From assembly GCA_018656255.1 (NCBI GenBank), contig JABHYI010000278.1:1-14558 (forward strand): a DNA stretch of 14,558 nucleotides, written 5' to 3'. This document shows, one piece after another, positions 1 through 7,470 of this stretch (position 1 is the stretch's first letter; each line of letters opens with the position of its first letter). Made by a program: the position numbers and the translations under genes. This stretch comes from Bacteroidota bacterium. Lineage in GTDB: Bacteria > Bacteroidota > Bacteroidia > Flavobacteriales > Flavobacteriaceae. Under the pieces are notes generated by a model. The model saw only the letters and a program-made list of their open reading frames with translations. It was not told where the DNA came from and ran no database searches.

Positions 1-323
1 AGAGAGAGGGTGTTTGCCGCACCGTGGTATTTACCACGATACCCGTACCTATTTATACTTGCATAATTACCTGTAGATTCATTAAAACCAAGCGCTTCTT
101 TAAAACCTATAAATGTTTTTCCTAAAAATATATTGAAAAAAGAATTATTAGGGAGTAAAGAAACCTGTTGCGACTCTTTTTTTGTAGGGACGTGATATAG
201 GTAGGCTTTTTCTGGGATTTTATAGTGAGAAAGGTCTGTAGTAGCCTCTTTTCCCGAAAAACTCAGGAGAAAGAACATAATAGTAGAAAGCACTACAGTA
301 GGTATTATGATGCTTTTTTTCAT
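1..323 (-). CDS. Exported lysozyme-like peptidoglycan hydrolase, N-terminal part
   Basis: The reading frame starts at the ATG on the minus strand (bases 323-321) and runs open for 107 codons off the left edge, so the C-terminus is missing. Residues 1-24 form a signal peptide: a short KK start, a hydrophobic stretch (about 5-22) and no lipobox cysteine, so export to the periplasm or outside is expected. Residues 78-107 read LGFNES..GNY..INRYGYRGKY...A.TL. This resembles the active-site region of lysozyme-fold transglycosylase-type proteins common in Bacteroidota, with E82 as the likely catalytic glutamate followed by the GY.GKY strand. It would act on peptidoglycan. The substrate and any cell-wall-binding modules lie outside the window. 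It is transcribed away from the polysaccharide locus and has its own promoter. The family call rests on this short motif and is moderately sure. Confidence 0.65.
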   Translation of the reverse strand, partial: MKKSIIIPTVVLSTIMFFLLSFSGKEATTDLSHYKIPEKAYLYHVPTKKESQQVSLLPNNSFFNIFLGKTFIGFKEALGFNESTGNYASINRYGYRGKYHGAANTLS

Positions 324-337
324 GGTTAAAAGTTGAA

Positions 338-356
338 GTGAGGAAAAAAACCTCAC
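338..356 (-). promoter_or_regulatory. Hairpin in the 5' leader of the lysozyme-like gene
   Basis: GTGAGG (338-343), a run of seven A (344-350) and CCTCAC (351-356) form a perfect 6-bp stem with a 7-base loop. On the minus-strand transcript the loop is all U, and the stem sits between the predicted start near 364 and the ATG at 323. It could protect the 5' end or control translation initiation. As a terminator it is poor, because no U tract follows the stem in either direction. Confidence 0.5.
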
Positions 357-370
357 AAATTTAGGGGGTG

Positions 371-401
371 CAAACATATAACAATTAATTTAATACTCAA
401 A
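371..401 (-). promoter_or_regulatory. Bacteroidota-type promoter for the lysozyme-like gene
   Basis: Read on the minus strand, TTTG (bases 401-398) is followed after 19 bases by TATGTTTG (378-371). This fits the Bacteroidota primary sigma factor consensus of TTTG near -33 and TAnnTTTG near -7 at every fixed position. Transcription would begin about seven bases downstream, near 364, leaving a leader of roughly 40 bases before the ATG at 323. Confidence 0.7.
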
Positions 402-551
402 ACCAGCTTCCCTTCAAATTACACACCTGAAAAACAACAACTTATCTAAAAACAGTACAGTATTAAATGAAATAACTACAAAGAAAGAAAATCAAAAAAT
501 AGAACCCATAAAATCTTATGAAGTTCAATACGTTACATTTAAACAGTTTTG

Positions 552-559
552 TACCTTAG
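552..559 (+). promoter_or_regulatory. Probable -7 box directly before the first GT2 gene
   Basis: TACCTTAG matches TAnnTTTG at five of six fixed positions and ends four bases before the ATG at 564. No convincing TTTG lies 19-21 bases upstream. If it is used, the mRNA would begin at or inside the start codon region, so the transcript would be leaderless or nearly so. The stretch 402-551 is AT-rich and shows no other feature or open frame. Confidence 0.35.
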
Positions 560-563
560 CGCT

Positions 564-1451
564 ATGCTTTCAATTTTAATACCTACATATAATTACAATA
601 CCTTATTGCTTGTGAAAACACTACAGCAACAAGCTATAGAAAGCAAGGTTGTTTTTGAAATTTTAGTGCTTGATGATGCATCTACTGATAAACAATGTAG
701 CTCTGAAAATAAAAAAATAAACGCTCTAGACCACTGTAGTTATCTTGAGAATGAAAAAAATATTGGCAGAACAGCCACAAGAAATATACTAGCGAAAAAA
801 GCAAAATATGATTGGTTGCTTTTTTTAGATGCAGATGTAATACCGCTAAATGAAGACTACATTGTAACATATACAAAAGAACTAAATAACAAACACGATG
901 TTATAAGTGGTGGAATTGTTTATAAGGGTCAAAGACCAGAACAAAAGCAACTACTTAGATGGATATATGGTCATAAAAAGGAATCAAAAAGCACTCAAAT
1001 TAGAAAGAAAAACCCTTATAATATAATCTCTCAAAATGTATTAATTCAAAAAAAAATGTTTAAAAAAGTGAATGTATTAGAGGCAAACATGTATGGCCTT
1101 GATATATTTTTCTCTTTTAAATTAAAGGAATTTAAGGCAACTATTTTACATATTGAAAACCCAACCATTCATTTAGGTCTTGAGAGCACGGCTGTATTTA
1201 TTGAAAAATCATTAGGGGCAATACAAACAACATTCACCCTTGAAAAAAATAAAAAAATAGATACCACTGCTCGCCCCTTACAAAGAAGATACAATCAATT
1301 AAATAGCATTGGGCTAACAGCTATTTTTATTTTTGTTTGTAATAGGTTTGAAAAACAAATCATTGCAAATTTAAAATCAAAACACCCCTCTATAATTTTG
1401 TTTGATCTATATAAACTATGTTTTTACTGTAAACTAAAGAAAAATGCCTAG
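564..1451 (+). CDS. Glycosyltransferase family 2
   Basis: This is a GT-A fold sugar transferase of family 2, 295 residues from the ATG at 564. That start gives the classic opening MLSILIPTYN. A TTG at 549 would add five residues but lies on top of the likely -7 box, so it is less likely. Motifs: nucleotide-binding DDAS (37-40), NIGR (66-69) with TRN (72-74), and the metal-binding DAD (89-91) in LLFLDAD. The C-terminal half is poorly conserved and lysine-rich with no clear membrane segment, so the protein is probably cytosolic or peripheral. It would add one sugar to a lipid-linked polysaccharide precursor; donor and acceptor cannot be told. Its stop overlaps the next gene by 8 bp. The gene is visibly more AT-rich than the rest of the locus, including a run of nine A at 1048-1056, which suggests separate acquisition. 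Confidence 0.85.
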   Translation: MLSILIPTYNYNTLLLVKTLQQQAIESKVVFEILVLDDASTDKQCSSENKKINALDHCSYLENEKNIGRTATRNILAKKAKYDWLLFLDADVIPLNEDYIVTYTKELNNKHDVISGGIVYKGQRPEQKQLLRWIYGHKKESKSTQIRKKNPYNIISQNVLIQKKMFKKVNVLEANMYGLDIFFSFKLKEFKATILHIENPTIHLGLESTAVFIEKSLGAIQTTFTLEKNKKIDTTARPLQRRYNQLNSIGLTAIFIFVCNRFEKQIIANLKSKHPSIILFDLYKLCFYCKLKKNA

Positions 1452-2376
1452 ATTTTCTGTAATCATACCAGTATACAACAAAGAAAAACAGCTGTCTAAA
1501 ACCATAGAAAGTGTTATTAAACAACGTTTTGAAGATTTTGAGCTCATTGTAGTTAATGATGGTGCTACAGACACCAGTGAGGCCATAATTAAGAGCTTTA
1601 CAGATCCAAGAATACACTACATTAAACAAAAAAACCAGGGAGTTTCTGTAGCTAGAAATACCGGTATACAATCTGCAAATGCAGACTACATTGCGCTGTT
1701 AGATGCAGATGATATATGGAAAGAAGACTATCTTGAAAAAATAGATGCTCTTATAGATGGGTATCCAAAACAACATGTATTTGCAGCGGTTTGTACTATA
1801 GAGTCTAGAGGAAAAATGTATAAACCAACCTACTCCATAGCAAACCTATCTCCAGATAAAAGCTATGTAGTATCTTACTATACATCTAGCTATATAAATA
1901 CCATACTCACCAGTAGCAGCACGGTTGTACATAAAGATGTTTTTGAAACAATTGGACACTACAACCCAACCATGCGCAGTGGAGAGGATACAGATTTATG
2001 GATTAGACTTGGTCTAGCCTACACAGTGGTTTTTTTAAATACTTCATTAGCAACATATCGCTTTGAGGCAACGAGTTTGTCAAATTCTCCAAAACAAGTA
2101 AAAAAAGCGCTAGATTTAGATTGTTATGAAAAACACATAGCAAGCAACAAAGGGCTTAAAAAGTTCTTGGATTTAAACAGGTATTCGCTAGCCCTATTTG
2201 CAAAAATAGTAGGAAACAAAAAGGATTATTTAAAGTATAAAAAAGGGATAGATCTCAAAAATCTTAACAAAAAGCAACGTTTTTTAATAGGCGCACCTAG
2301 TTTTGTTTTAAATGTTTTAGTGTGGTTAAAAGTAGTTTTAGAAAAAAATGGGCTTCAGTTAAGCGCCTACAAATGA
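1444..2376 (+). CDS. Glycosyltransferase family 2
   Basis: 310 residues with a typical GT2 N-terminus: MPRFSVIIPVYNKE (1-14), VVNDGATD (36-43), GVSVARNTG (66-74) and the metal-binding LLDADD (85-90). A second acidic motif, GEDTDLW (180-186), is the position that supplies the catalytic base in processive and oligosaccharide GT2 enzymes. It would transfer one sugar to the growing lipid-linked oligosaccharide at the cytosolic face of the membrane. The specificity is unknown. The start ATG lies inside the end of the preceding gene (8-bp overlap, other frame), so the two are almost certainly one transcript with coupled translation. The 3' end runs 18 bp into the 3' end of the opposite-strand ketoisomerase gene. 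Confidence 0.88.
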   Translation: MPRFSVIIPVYNKEKQLSKTIESVIKQRFEDFELIVVNDGATDTSEAIIKSFTDPRIHYIKQKNQGVSVARNTGIQSANADYIALLDADDIWKEDYLEKIDALIDGYPKQHVFAAVCTIESRGKMYKPTYSIANLSPDKSYVVSYYTSSYINTILTSSSTVVHKDVFETIGHYNPTMRSGEDTDLWIRLGLAYTVVFLNTSLATYRFEATSLSNSPKQVKKALDLDCYEKHIASNKGLKKFLDLNRYSLALFAKIVGNKKDYLKYKKGIDLKNLNKKQRFLIGAPSFVLNVLVWLKVVLEKNGLQLSAYK

Positions 2377-2778
2377 TGTAAAGACATCATAATCACGGAT
2401 GTAATCTTCTTCTTGATACACCTCACTTACCAAGGATAAACAAACAGCGCCTGCAGAAAAATTTTCTAACTCTCGCCAAACCCCGCAAGGTATTAAAAGG
2501 CCCTTGTTAGGTCTATTTAAGGTAATGGTTCTCCGCTGTTTGCCATTATCAAGCACCACATCAAAACTGCCACTAAGGGCTATTAAAAATTGACGCAGCT
2601 GCTTGTGAGCATGCCCTCCTCTACTACTATCACTAGGGACATCATACAAATAGTACACGCGTTTTATTTTAAAAGGCAATACATCCTTTTCTATAACAGA
2701 GAGGTTTCCGCGACCATCAGGATCACTTATTTTAGGTATTTCTTGTAATGATATGTTGGCTAAATTAACGTATGACAT
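2359..2778 (-). CDS. fdtA: dTDP-4-keto-6-deoxyhexose 3,4-ketoisomerase (FdtA/QdtA, WxcM-like)
   Basis: A 139-residue single-domain cupin, the usual length for FdtA-type sugar 3,4-ketoisomerases. The enzyme moves the keto group of dTDP-4-keto-6-deoxy-glucose from C4 to C3, making the substrate for a 3-aminotransferase. Motifs: DGRGNLSVIE (21-30), RVYYLYDVP (40-48), RGGHAHK (53-59) with the two active-site histidines H56 and H58, IPCGVWREL (96-104) and the family signature EEDYIRDYDVF (123-133). FdtA (product leading to Fuc3N) and QdtA (Qui3N) cannot be separated by eye, so the symbol covers the class. It overlaps the upstream GT4 gene by 14 bp and is likely translated from the same mRNA. Its partner aminotransferase is about 3.6 kb away on the same strand instead of adjacent. 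Confidence 0.9.
   Translation of the reverse strand: MSYVNLANISLQEIPKISDPDGRGNLSVIEKDVLPFKIKRVYYLYDVPSDSSRGGHAHKQLRQFLIALSGSFDVVLDNGKQRRTITLNRPNKGLLIPCGVWRELENFSAGAVCLSLVSEVYQEEDYIRDYDVFTSFVGA
2373..2390. terminator. Weak hairpin at the convergent gene ends
   Basis: ATGATGT (2373-2379), loop AAAG, ACATCAT (2384-2390) form a perfect 7-bp stem. It covers the stop codon of the plus-strand GT2 gene and the last codons of the minus-strand ketoisomerase. The stem is AT-rich and has no flanking U tract, so an intrinsic terminator role is uncertain. It is listed because the two genes leave no other room for one. Confidence 0.25.
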
Positions 2779-3877
2779 GTTGTAGTAATTTATCCCATTT
2801 TGCTGAAATTTCCTGCATAGAAAATTGTTGTACAGAGCCTTGGGTTTGGGCTTTTAATTTCAAATATAACACTTCGTCTCTACAAATGACACCAAGGGCA
2901 TCTGCAAATTTTTCAGGATCTCTTTCTTTCACCAAAAGGCCATTGTAGTTGTGCTGTATTATCTCTGAAGGACCTGAAATAATATCCAAAGAAATAACAG
3001 GCACCCCAACAGATAAGGATTCTACAAGTACCATAGGAAATCCTTCATAAAAACTAGTTAGGGTAACACATCTAGCATTTTGTATAATACCAAAAGGGGC
3101 TTTTGTAAAGGGTAAAAAAACAATGTGCTTGTTACATGGCATACTTACAGCAAGATCTTGTAACATTTTTTTGTCTGGCCCATCACCCATAATAACTAAA
3201 GACACACCATCTTTCCAAACCCAAGAAGCGTTAAAAGAGTGTATTAAAAAAGAAAGGTCTTTAATCCCGTCATGCAATCTTCCATAACTAAGTATGTAGT
3301 TGTTGGCTGGCAAATCATCTATTGAGGCTTCTTGTTTCCAGGCTGGATTATATGCATTATGGATAGTGCTACAGTTGAGAACTCCACTTGTCTTAGCAAC
3401 ATGCAACTCAATATGAGTAGACACTGTTACAGTAGCTAATTGAATATTATATATGGCGGCCATTTTTGAGACCATCTTGGTGAAATATTCTTGCTTATTA
3501 GAGCTATGCACTACGTAAATAGTACTAAGGTCTCTATAGATATACTTTTTATAAAATAACTCTCTAAAATATTCGTTTTTAGGTCTGTGATCAATCACAA
3601 CATCAAATGCTTGGGTTTTTAAATACCTGCGTAATTTTTTAAACCTAGTAAGTCTTGCAAGAAAGTGGTCATCTTTAGGTTTTAAAGCGCCTAGATTAAA
3701 GAGTGTGCCGCTGTATTTAAAATCAATTTCATTGTTTAAAACAACGATATGAACCTGGTGCCCTAAACTAGAAAGCATTTGAGAGAGCATAGCTACAGAA
3801 CGCTCTGCTCCACCTTTTGCTAATGAAATAGAAACCAGGCAAATTTTAAATTTCTTTTTATGCGCTGTTTGCGTCAT
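2765..3877 (-). CDS. Glycosyltransferase family 4
   Basis: 370 residues from the ATG at 3877; a TTG one codon earlier is possible but less likely. GT-B fold retaining sugar transferase. The N-terminal acceptor domain has the GGAERS loop (22-27), typical of GT4 enzymes working on lipid-linked glycans. The C-terminal donor domain has YGRL (198-201), VIMGDGPD (228-235) and the E-x7-E motif EGFPMVLVE (278-286), followed by GVPVIS (291-296) and SGPSEII (301-307). No membrane segment is seen; it should act at the cytosolic membrane face. It is the first gene of a two-gene unit with the ketoisomerase (14-bp overlap), which suggests, without proof, that it may transfer the amino sugar made by that pathway. 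It is divergent from the next glycosyltransferase with 49 bp between starts. Confidence 0.9.
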   Translation of the reverse strand: MTQTAHKKKFKICLVSISLAKGGAERSVAMLSQMLSSLGHQVHIVVLNNEIDFKYSGTLFNLGALKPKDDHFLARLTRFKKLRRYLKTQAFDVVIDHRPKNEYFRELFYKKYIYRDLSTIYVVHSSNKQEYFTKMVSKMAAIYNIQLATVTVSTHIELHVAKTSGVLNCSTIHNAYNPAWKQEASIDDLPANNYILSYGRLHDGIKDLSFLIHSFNASWVWKDGVSLVIMGDGPDKKMLQDLAVSMPCNKHIVFLPFTKAPFGIIQNARCVTLTSFYEGFPMVLVESLSVGVPVISLDIISGPSEIIQHNYNGLLVKERDPEKFADALGVICRDEVLYLKLKAQTQGSVQQFSMQEISAKWDKLLQHVIR

Positions 3878-3910
3878 CAATTAATGTTATTTTTGATGCA
3901 TACCTAAACC

Positions 3911-3918
3911 CAAAGATA
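3911..3918 (-). promoter_or_regulatory. Candidate -7 box for the GT4-fdtA pair
   Basis: On the minus strand TATCTTTG (3918-3911) matches TAnnTTTG exactly and lies 33 bases before the ATG at 3877. No TTTG is seen at the expected upstream distance, which would fall inside the divergent gene. The box sits in the 49-bp gap between divergent starts, so transcription of the two genes may interfere. No matching plus-strand box for the gene at 3927 was found. Confidence 0.45.
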
Positions 3919-3926
3919 CCACAAAT

Positions 3927-5069
3927 ATGAAGATCCTTCTCGTTGGTGAATATAGCAGATTGCACAATTCTTTGCAAGAAGGACTGCGCGCTTTGGGCCA
4001 TCAAGTTATCCTTATATCAACGGGAGATTACTTTAAAAAGTATCCTAGTGATATTATCATACAAAGAAGCTTTGATAAAGGGTTGGCTCGAAAACTAAAA
4101 ATAGCAATCTACGTACTATTTAAATTTGACATTACGTCTTGGCATATGACCAAGCAGTTTTTTAAAACCTCAGAAAAACTAAAGGGATTTGATGTGGTAC
4201 AACTCATTAATGAAAGCCCTTTTGGAGCTAGCGTTAAGGATGAAATTAAAATGATTTCGTTCTTGAAACAAAACAACAAAAAATTATTTTTACTGAGTTG
4301 TGGGACAGATTACTTAAGTGTAAAACATCAATTAAGTAACGCAAACCCATACTCTATAATAAGCCCTTATAAAGATGGCAGTATAGCAAAAATAGCCTTT
4401 AAAAATATTTTGAAATACACTACCCCACCCTTTAAAAAACTACACCAGTACGTTTTTAAAAACATAGACGGAGTTATAGCAAGTGATTATGATTATCATA
4501 TGCCACTAGTGGGTAATAGTAAGTATCTGGGGTTAATACCAAACCCAATAAACACCTCGAAGCTTAGTGTTTTTGAATTGGACACAAAGGGCCCTATTGT
4601 TATTTTTATGGGTATTAACAGAACCAATTACCACAGTAAAGGGATATCTTACTTTGAAAAGGCAATAGCTATTATTCAACAAAAATTTCCTAAGCAGGTA
4701 CACATAGAAATTGTTGAGAATTTGCCTTATGCGCAGTACATAGAGAAATACAATAATGCCCATATTATACTAGATCAAGTATTTGCTTATGATCAAGGCT
4801 ATAATGCTTTGGAGGCTATGGCCAAAGCAAAAGTGGTGTTTACAGGTGCAGAGTCTGGGTTTATGGAACATTACAAGTTAGATAGTCCTGTTGCCATTAA
4901 TGCACTGCCAGATGTAGATAGTTTGGTTCTTGCCCTGGAAGATTTGATCAAACACCCAGAAAAAATTAAAGAAATTGGGATGGCTGCACAACATTTTGTG
5001 ACACAACATCACAATCACAAGAAAGTAGCTCAGCTATATCTAGACACTTGGAAGTTATCTAGGCTATAG
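3927..5069 (+). CDS. GT-B glycosyltransferase (GT1/GT4-like)
   Basis: 380 residues starting MKILLVGEYS, a typical first strand of a GT-B Rossmann domain, with GLRALGHQV (19-27) following. The second domain starts near 222 (KGPIVIFMGINR) and carries GISYFEKAI (239-247) and DQVFAYDQGYNALEAMAK (283-300). In this group of enzymes that last stretch occupies the place of the donor-binding E-x7-E region. E296 is retained, but the canonical E-x7-E is not clear, so this is a divergent GT-B member rather than a plain GT4. It would add one sugar to the lipid-linked glycan. It is the only plus-strand gene between two minus-strand groups. Its 3' end overlaps the flippase 3' end by 11 bp. No own promoter was found. 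Confidence 0.82.
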   Translation: MKILLVGEYSRLHNSLQEGLRALGHQVILISTGDYFKKYPSDIIIQRSFDKGLARKLKIAIYVLFKFDITSWHMTKQFFKTSEKLKGFDVVQLINESPFGASVKDEIKMISFLKQNNKKLFLLSCGTDYLSVKHQLSNANPYSIISPYKDGSIAKIAFKNILKYTTPPFKKLHQYVFKNIDGVIASDYDYHMPLVGNSKYLGLIPNPINTSKLSVFELDTKGPIVIFMGINRTNYHSKGISYFEKAIAIIQQKFPKQVHIEIVENLPYAQYIEKYNNAHIILDQVFAYDQGYNALEAMAKAKVVFTGAESGFMEHYKLDSPVAINALPDVDSLVLALEDLIKHPEKIKEIGMAAQHFVTQHHNHKKVAQLYLDTWKLSRL

Positions 5070-6369
5070 AAGTAGTATCTTCTTGAGATATCTTTTGATT
5101 GTTAAAATAACGCCACACCAAGAAAATCACCACTATAAAATAGATGATATACCTTAAAAAGTGGCCCATAACAATACCTTCTACACCATACTGAGTGACC
5201 AAGTAATTGGCGAAACCATAAAATAATCCTAGAGACAATAGCTCAGAGAAAATAAAGTTGCGTACCATTTTTTTAGCTAAAAACTGATGTGCCAAAACTA
5301 GAGAAGCCAGTCTAATAAAATCTCCTAGTAATTGCCACTTAAATAGCGGTAGCATCTCATCTAATCCAGGATATAGCAGTTGTATAATAATCGATTTACC
5401 AAAAAACACAACTAACATTCCTAGACCAAAAATAGGTAACAGCGTTTTGTATATACTATACACCTCATTTTTAAAGGCTTTACCTGTGTAGATTCCTGCA
5501 AACTTTGGCAATACATATAAAGAGAATAAAGATCCAGAAAAGACCATGTAATTTCTTGAAATAAAGGTGATGTTTGTCCAGACTCCAGCATCTCTCTCAG
5601 ACATTTTTTCTGCAAGCATGGATCTAATATCAATTTCAACAAAATGGAGTAAAATTGTTGCCACAAAAGACATCAGAGTGAAAGCCAATAAGTTTTTTAA
5701 AAACGGAGTTTGAAATTTTAACTTAGAAAACTGCACATATTGGTTGAGAAGTTTATAAAAAATAGCTACCACTACAATCACCTGTATAGCAGGTGCCAAT
5801 GCAATAGCAATTAAAACTCCAGAAAGGTTGTATTGATATAGGCACACTACCAAAAGGACTATACTAAGGAGGTAGCTAATGAGCTCTATTTTAGCAAACT
5901 TTTTATATTCAGACAAGCCATTTACTACGCCGCTAAAAACACGTTGCACAGCAATACTAGGTGCTACCAAAGCAACAAACCGTATCACAAAACTATAATC
6001 TACACTATCTGTAAACAAATAGTTACTAATTGGGCTTGCAAAGATAAAAAGCACAAGACCAGAGAGTAGTGTACCCACAACCATAAATACAAAAGCGGTA
6101 GAAAAAAGTTGTTGAAGTTTGGGCTTATCATCCTTATACTCAGACAAGTATTTTACCACACCATTAAACACACCCAAAGAGGTGAGAGAGGTAAGCAGCT
6201 GGGTAAGACTTCTTAATTGCCCTATTTTAAAAAGCCCTTCTGCACCCACTAAATCAAAAAGCAAACGCTGCACAACGGCAGACACCAATAATCTGACAGA
6301 TACCACTACAGCATTTAAAGAGGTCATCTTTAACAGCAAATTACTTTTAATAAAGTCTGGAATCTTCAA
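5059..6369 (-). CDS. wzx: Wzx-type lipid-linked oligosaccharide flippase
   Basis: 436 residues from a TTG at 6369, or 422 from the ATG at 6327 (residue 15). The longer form is preferred because WzxE-like proteins carry a short basic/hydrophobic lead before the KxxSLNAV segment (here 14-22), but the choice is open. About 12 hydrophobic segments run through the protein, as in the MOP/MATE-like exporter superfamily. It would flip the undecaprenyl-diphosphate-linked oligosaccharide from the inner to the outer face of the cytoplasmic membrane. The N-terminal pattern (VKYLSEYKDD, then a repeat-like VNGLSEYKKF) resembles the WzxE group, whose E. coli member moves a unit containing an acetylated amino-dideoxyhexose. 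That fits the FdtA/FdtB sugar. The TTG follows the aminotransferase stop TAA directly and in the same frame. Confidence 0.88.
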   Translation of the reverse strand: MKIPDFIKSNLLLKMTSLNAVVVSVRLLVSAVVQRLLFDLVGAEGLFKIGQLRSLTQLLTSLTSLGVFNGVVKYLSEYKDDKPKLQQLFSTAFVFMVVGTLLSGLVLFIFASPISNYLFTDSVDYSFVIRFVALVAPSIAVQRVFSGVVNGLSEYKKFAKIELISYLLSIVLLVVCLYQYNLSGVLIAIALAPAIQVIVVVAIFYKLLNQYVQFSKLKFQTPFLKNLLAFTLMSFVATILLHFVEIDIRSMLAEKMSERDAGVWTNITFISRNYMVFSGSLFSLYVLPKFAGIYTGKAFKNEVYSIYKTLLPIFGLGMLVVFFGKSIIIQLLYPGLDEMLPLFKWQLLGDFIRLASLVLAHQFLAKKMVRNFIFSELLSLGLFYGFANYLVTQYGVEGIVMGHFLRYIIYFIVVIFLVWRYFNNQKISQEDTTSIA

Positions 6370-7470
6370 TTAATATGCATTTACAACGTTAATTACTTTT
6401 TGAATTTGCGCTTGAGTCATTACCGGGCTCATGGGCAAACTAATAACTTGTTGGTGTATTTTTTCTGAAACAGGAAATTGTAAGGTTTCAAATTCTTTTA
6501 ATGCCTGTTGATGGTGCGGGGGTATCGGGTAATGAATTAAAGTACCTATCCCCTTATTTTTAAGATAGTCTTGAAATTCATTTCTAGAGGAAACTTGAAT
6601 TACAAATAAATGAAATACATGGTTTTTTGAACCATCATAGGCAGGAAGCACAATTTTTGGATTTGTAATTCCTTTTATATATGCAGTTGCAACGTCTCTC
6701 CTTGCGGAGTTATCTGCATCTAAAACAGGTAATTTAACAGATAAAAAACTGGCCTGCAATTCATCAAGTCTAGAATTTACTCCTAGTAATTCATTAACAT
6801 ATTTTGATGAAGACCCGTAGTTACGTAATTTTTTTATGGCCCCTGCCAAGCTAGCATCATTGGTAGTAACCGCCCCTGCATCACCAAGGGCTCCTAAGTT
6901 TTTGGTTGGATAAAAACTAAATCCTGCTGCATGACCAAGATTTCCTGCACGTTTGCCATTGGTATGGATTGCACCGTGAGCTTGCGCCGCATCTTCAATA
7001 ATCAATAGGTTATTGTAAACAGCAAAGCTATTTATTTGCTCCATTGGTGCAATTTGCCCATACAGGTGCACTGGCATGATGGCCTTTGTGGTTGGTGAAA
7101 TAGCTTGTTTTAATGCAGAAATATCAAAATTAAATGTTTGATTTTCTACCTCAACTAATAGGGGTTGTAATCCAGCTTGTTTTATAGCTATTATAGTAGC
7201 AATATAGGTGTTAGAAGCAACAATCACCTCATCCCCTAGCTCTAACTTACCCAATACCTTATACCCTTCTAGAATAAGACGTAATGCATCCAAACCATTG
7301 CCAACTCCAATACAATATTGAGTTTCACAGTAGTCTGCAAACCGACTCTCAAAGGCGCTAACTTGATTCCCTAATACATAGTAGCCACTGTCTAAAAAAT
7401 CTTGGAACTGATTTTTAAAGGATTTATCGAAACGGGAGTTAATTGCGTGTATGTCTATAAAAGGTATCAT
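6370..7470 (-). CDS. fdtB: dTDP-3-amino-3,6-dideoxyhexose aminotransferase (FdtB/QdtB, DegT family)
   Basis: 366 residues, the normal length for DegT/DnrJ/EryC1 sugar aminotransferases. This PLP enzyme transfers an amino group, usually from glutamate, to the 3-keto sugar made by FdtA. Motifs in order: GNGLDAL (57-63), SNTYIAT (86-92), the cofactor-contacting EDAAQAHGA (159-167) with D160, [14 protein letters not shown] (184-197) with K190 as the Schiff-base lysine, LRNYG and NSRLDELQA, and [10 protein letters not shown]. These match the FdtB/QdtB/TylB-like 3-aminotransferase branch well; 4-aminotransferases of the ArnB/PglE type are a less likely alternative. Its ATG overlaps the stop of the upstream FemAB-like gene (ATGA), and the flippase follows with no gap, so acyltransferase, aminotransferase and flippase are one operon. 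Confidence 0.9.
   Translation of the reverse strand: MIPFIDIHAINSRFDKSFKNQFQDFLDSGYYVLGNQVSAFESRFADYCETQYCIGVGNGLDALRLILEGYKVLGKLELGDEVIVASNTYIATIIAIKQAGLQPLLVEVENQTFNFDISALKQAISPTTKAIMPVHLYGQIAPMEQINSFAVYNNLLIIEDAAQAHGAIHTNGKRAGNLGHAAGFSFYPTKNLGALGDAGAVTTNDASLAGAIKKLRNYGSSSKYVNELLGVNSRLDELQASFLSVKLPVLDADNSARRDVATAYIKGITNPKIVLPAYDGSKNHVFHLFVIQVSSRNEFQDYLKNKGIGTLIHYPIPPHHQQALKEFETLQFPVSEKIHQQVISLPMSPVMTQAQIQKVINVVNAY

Noticed and set aside
549-563. TTG start adding five residues to the first GT2 protein
   Set aside because: The extension overlaps the probable -7 box, and the ATG at 564 gives the canonical GT2 opening.
1390-1671. 93-codon minus-strand frame across the two GT2 genes
   Set aside because: Antisense shadow of two well-supported genes, with no recognisable domain or own start signals.
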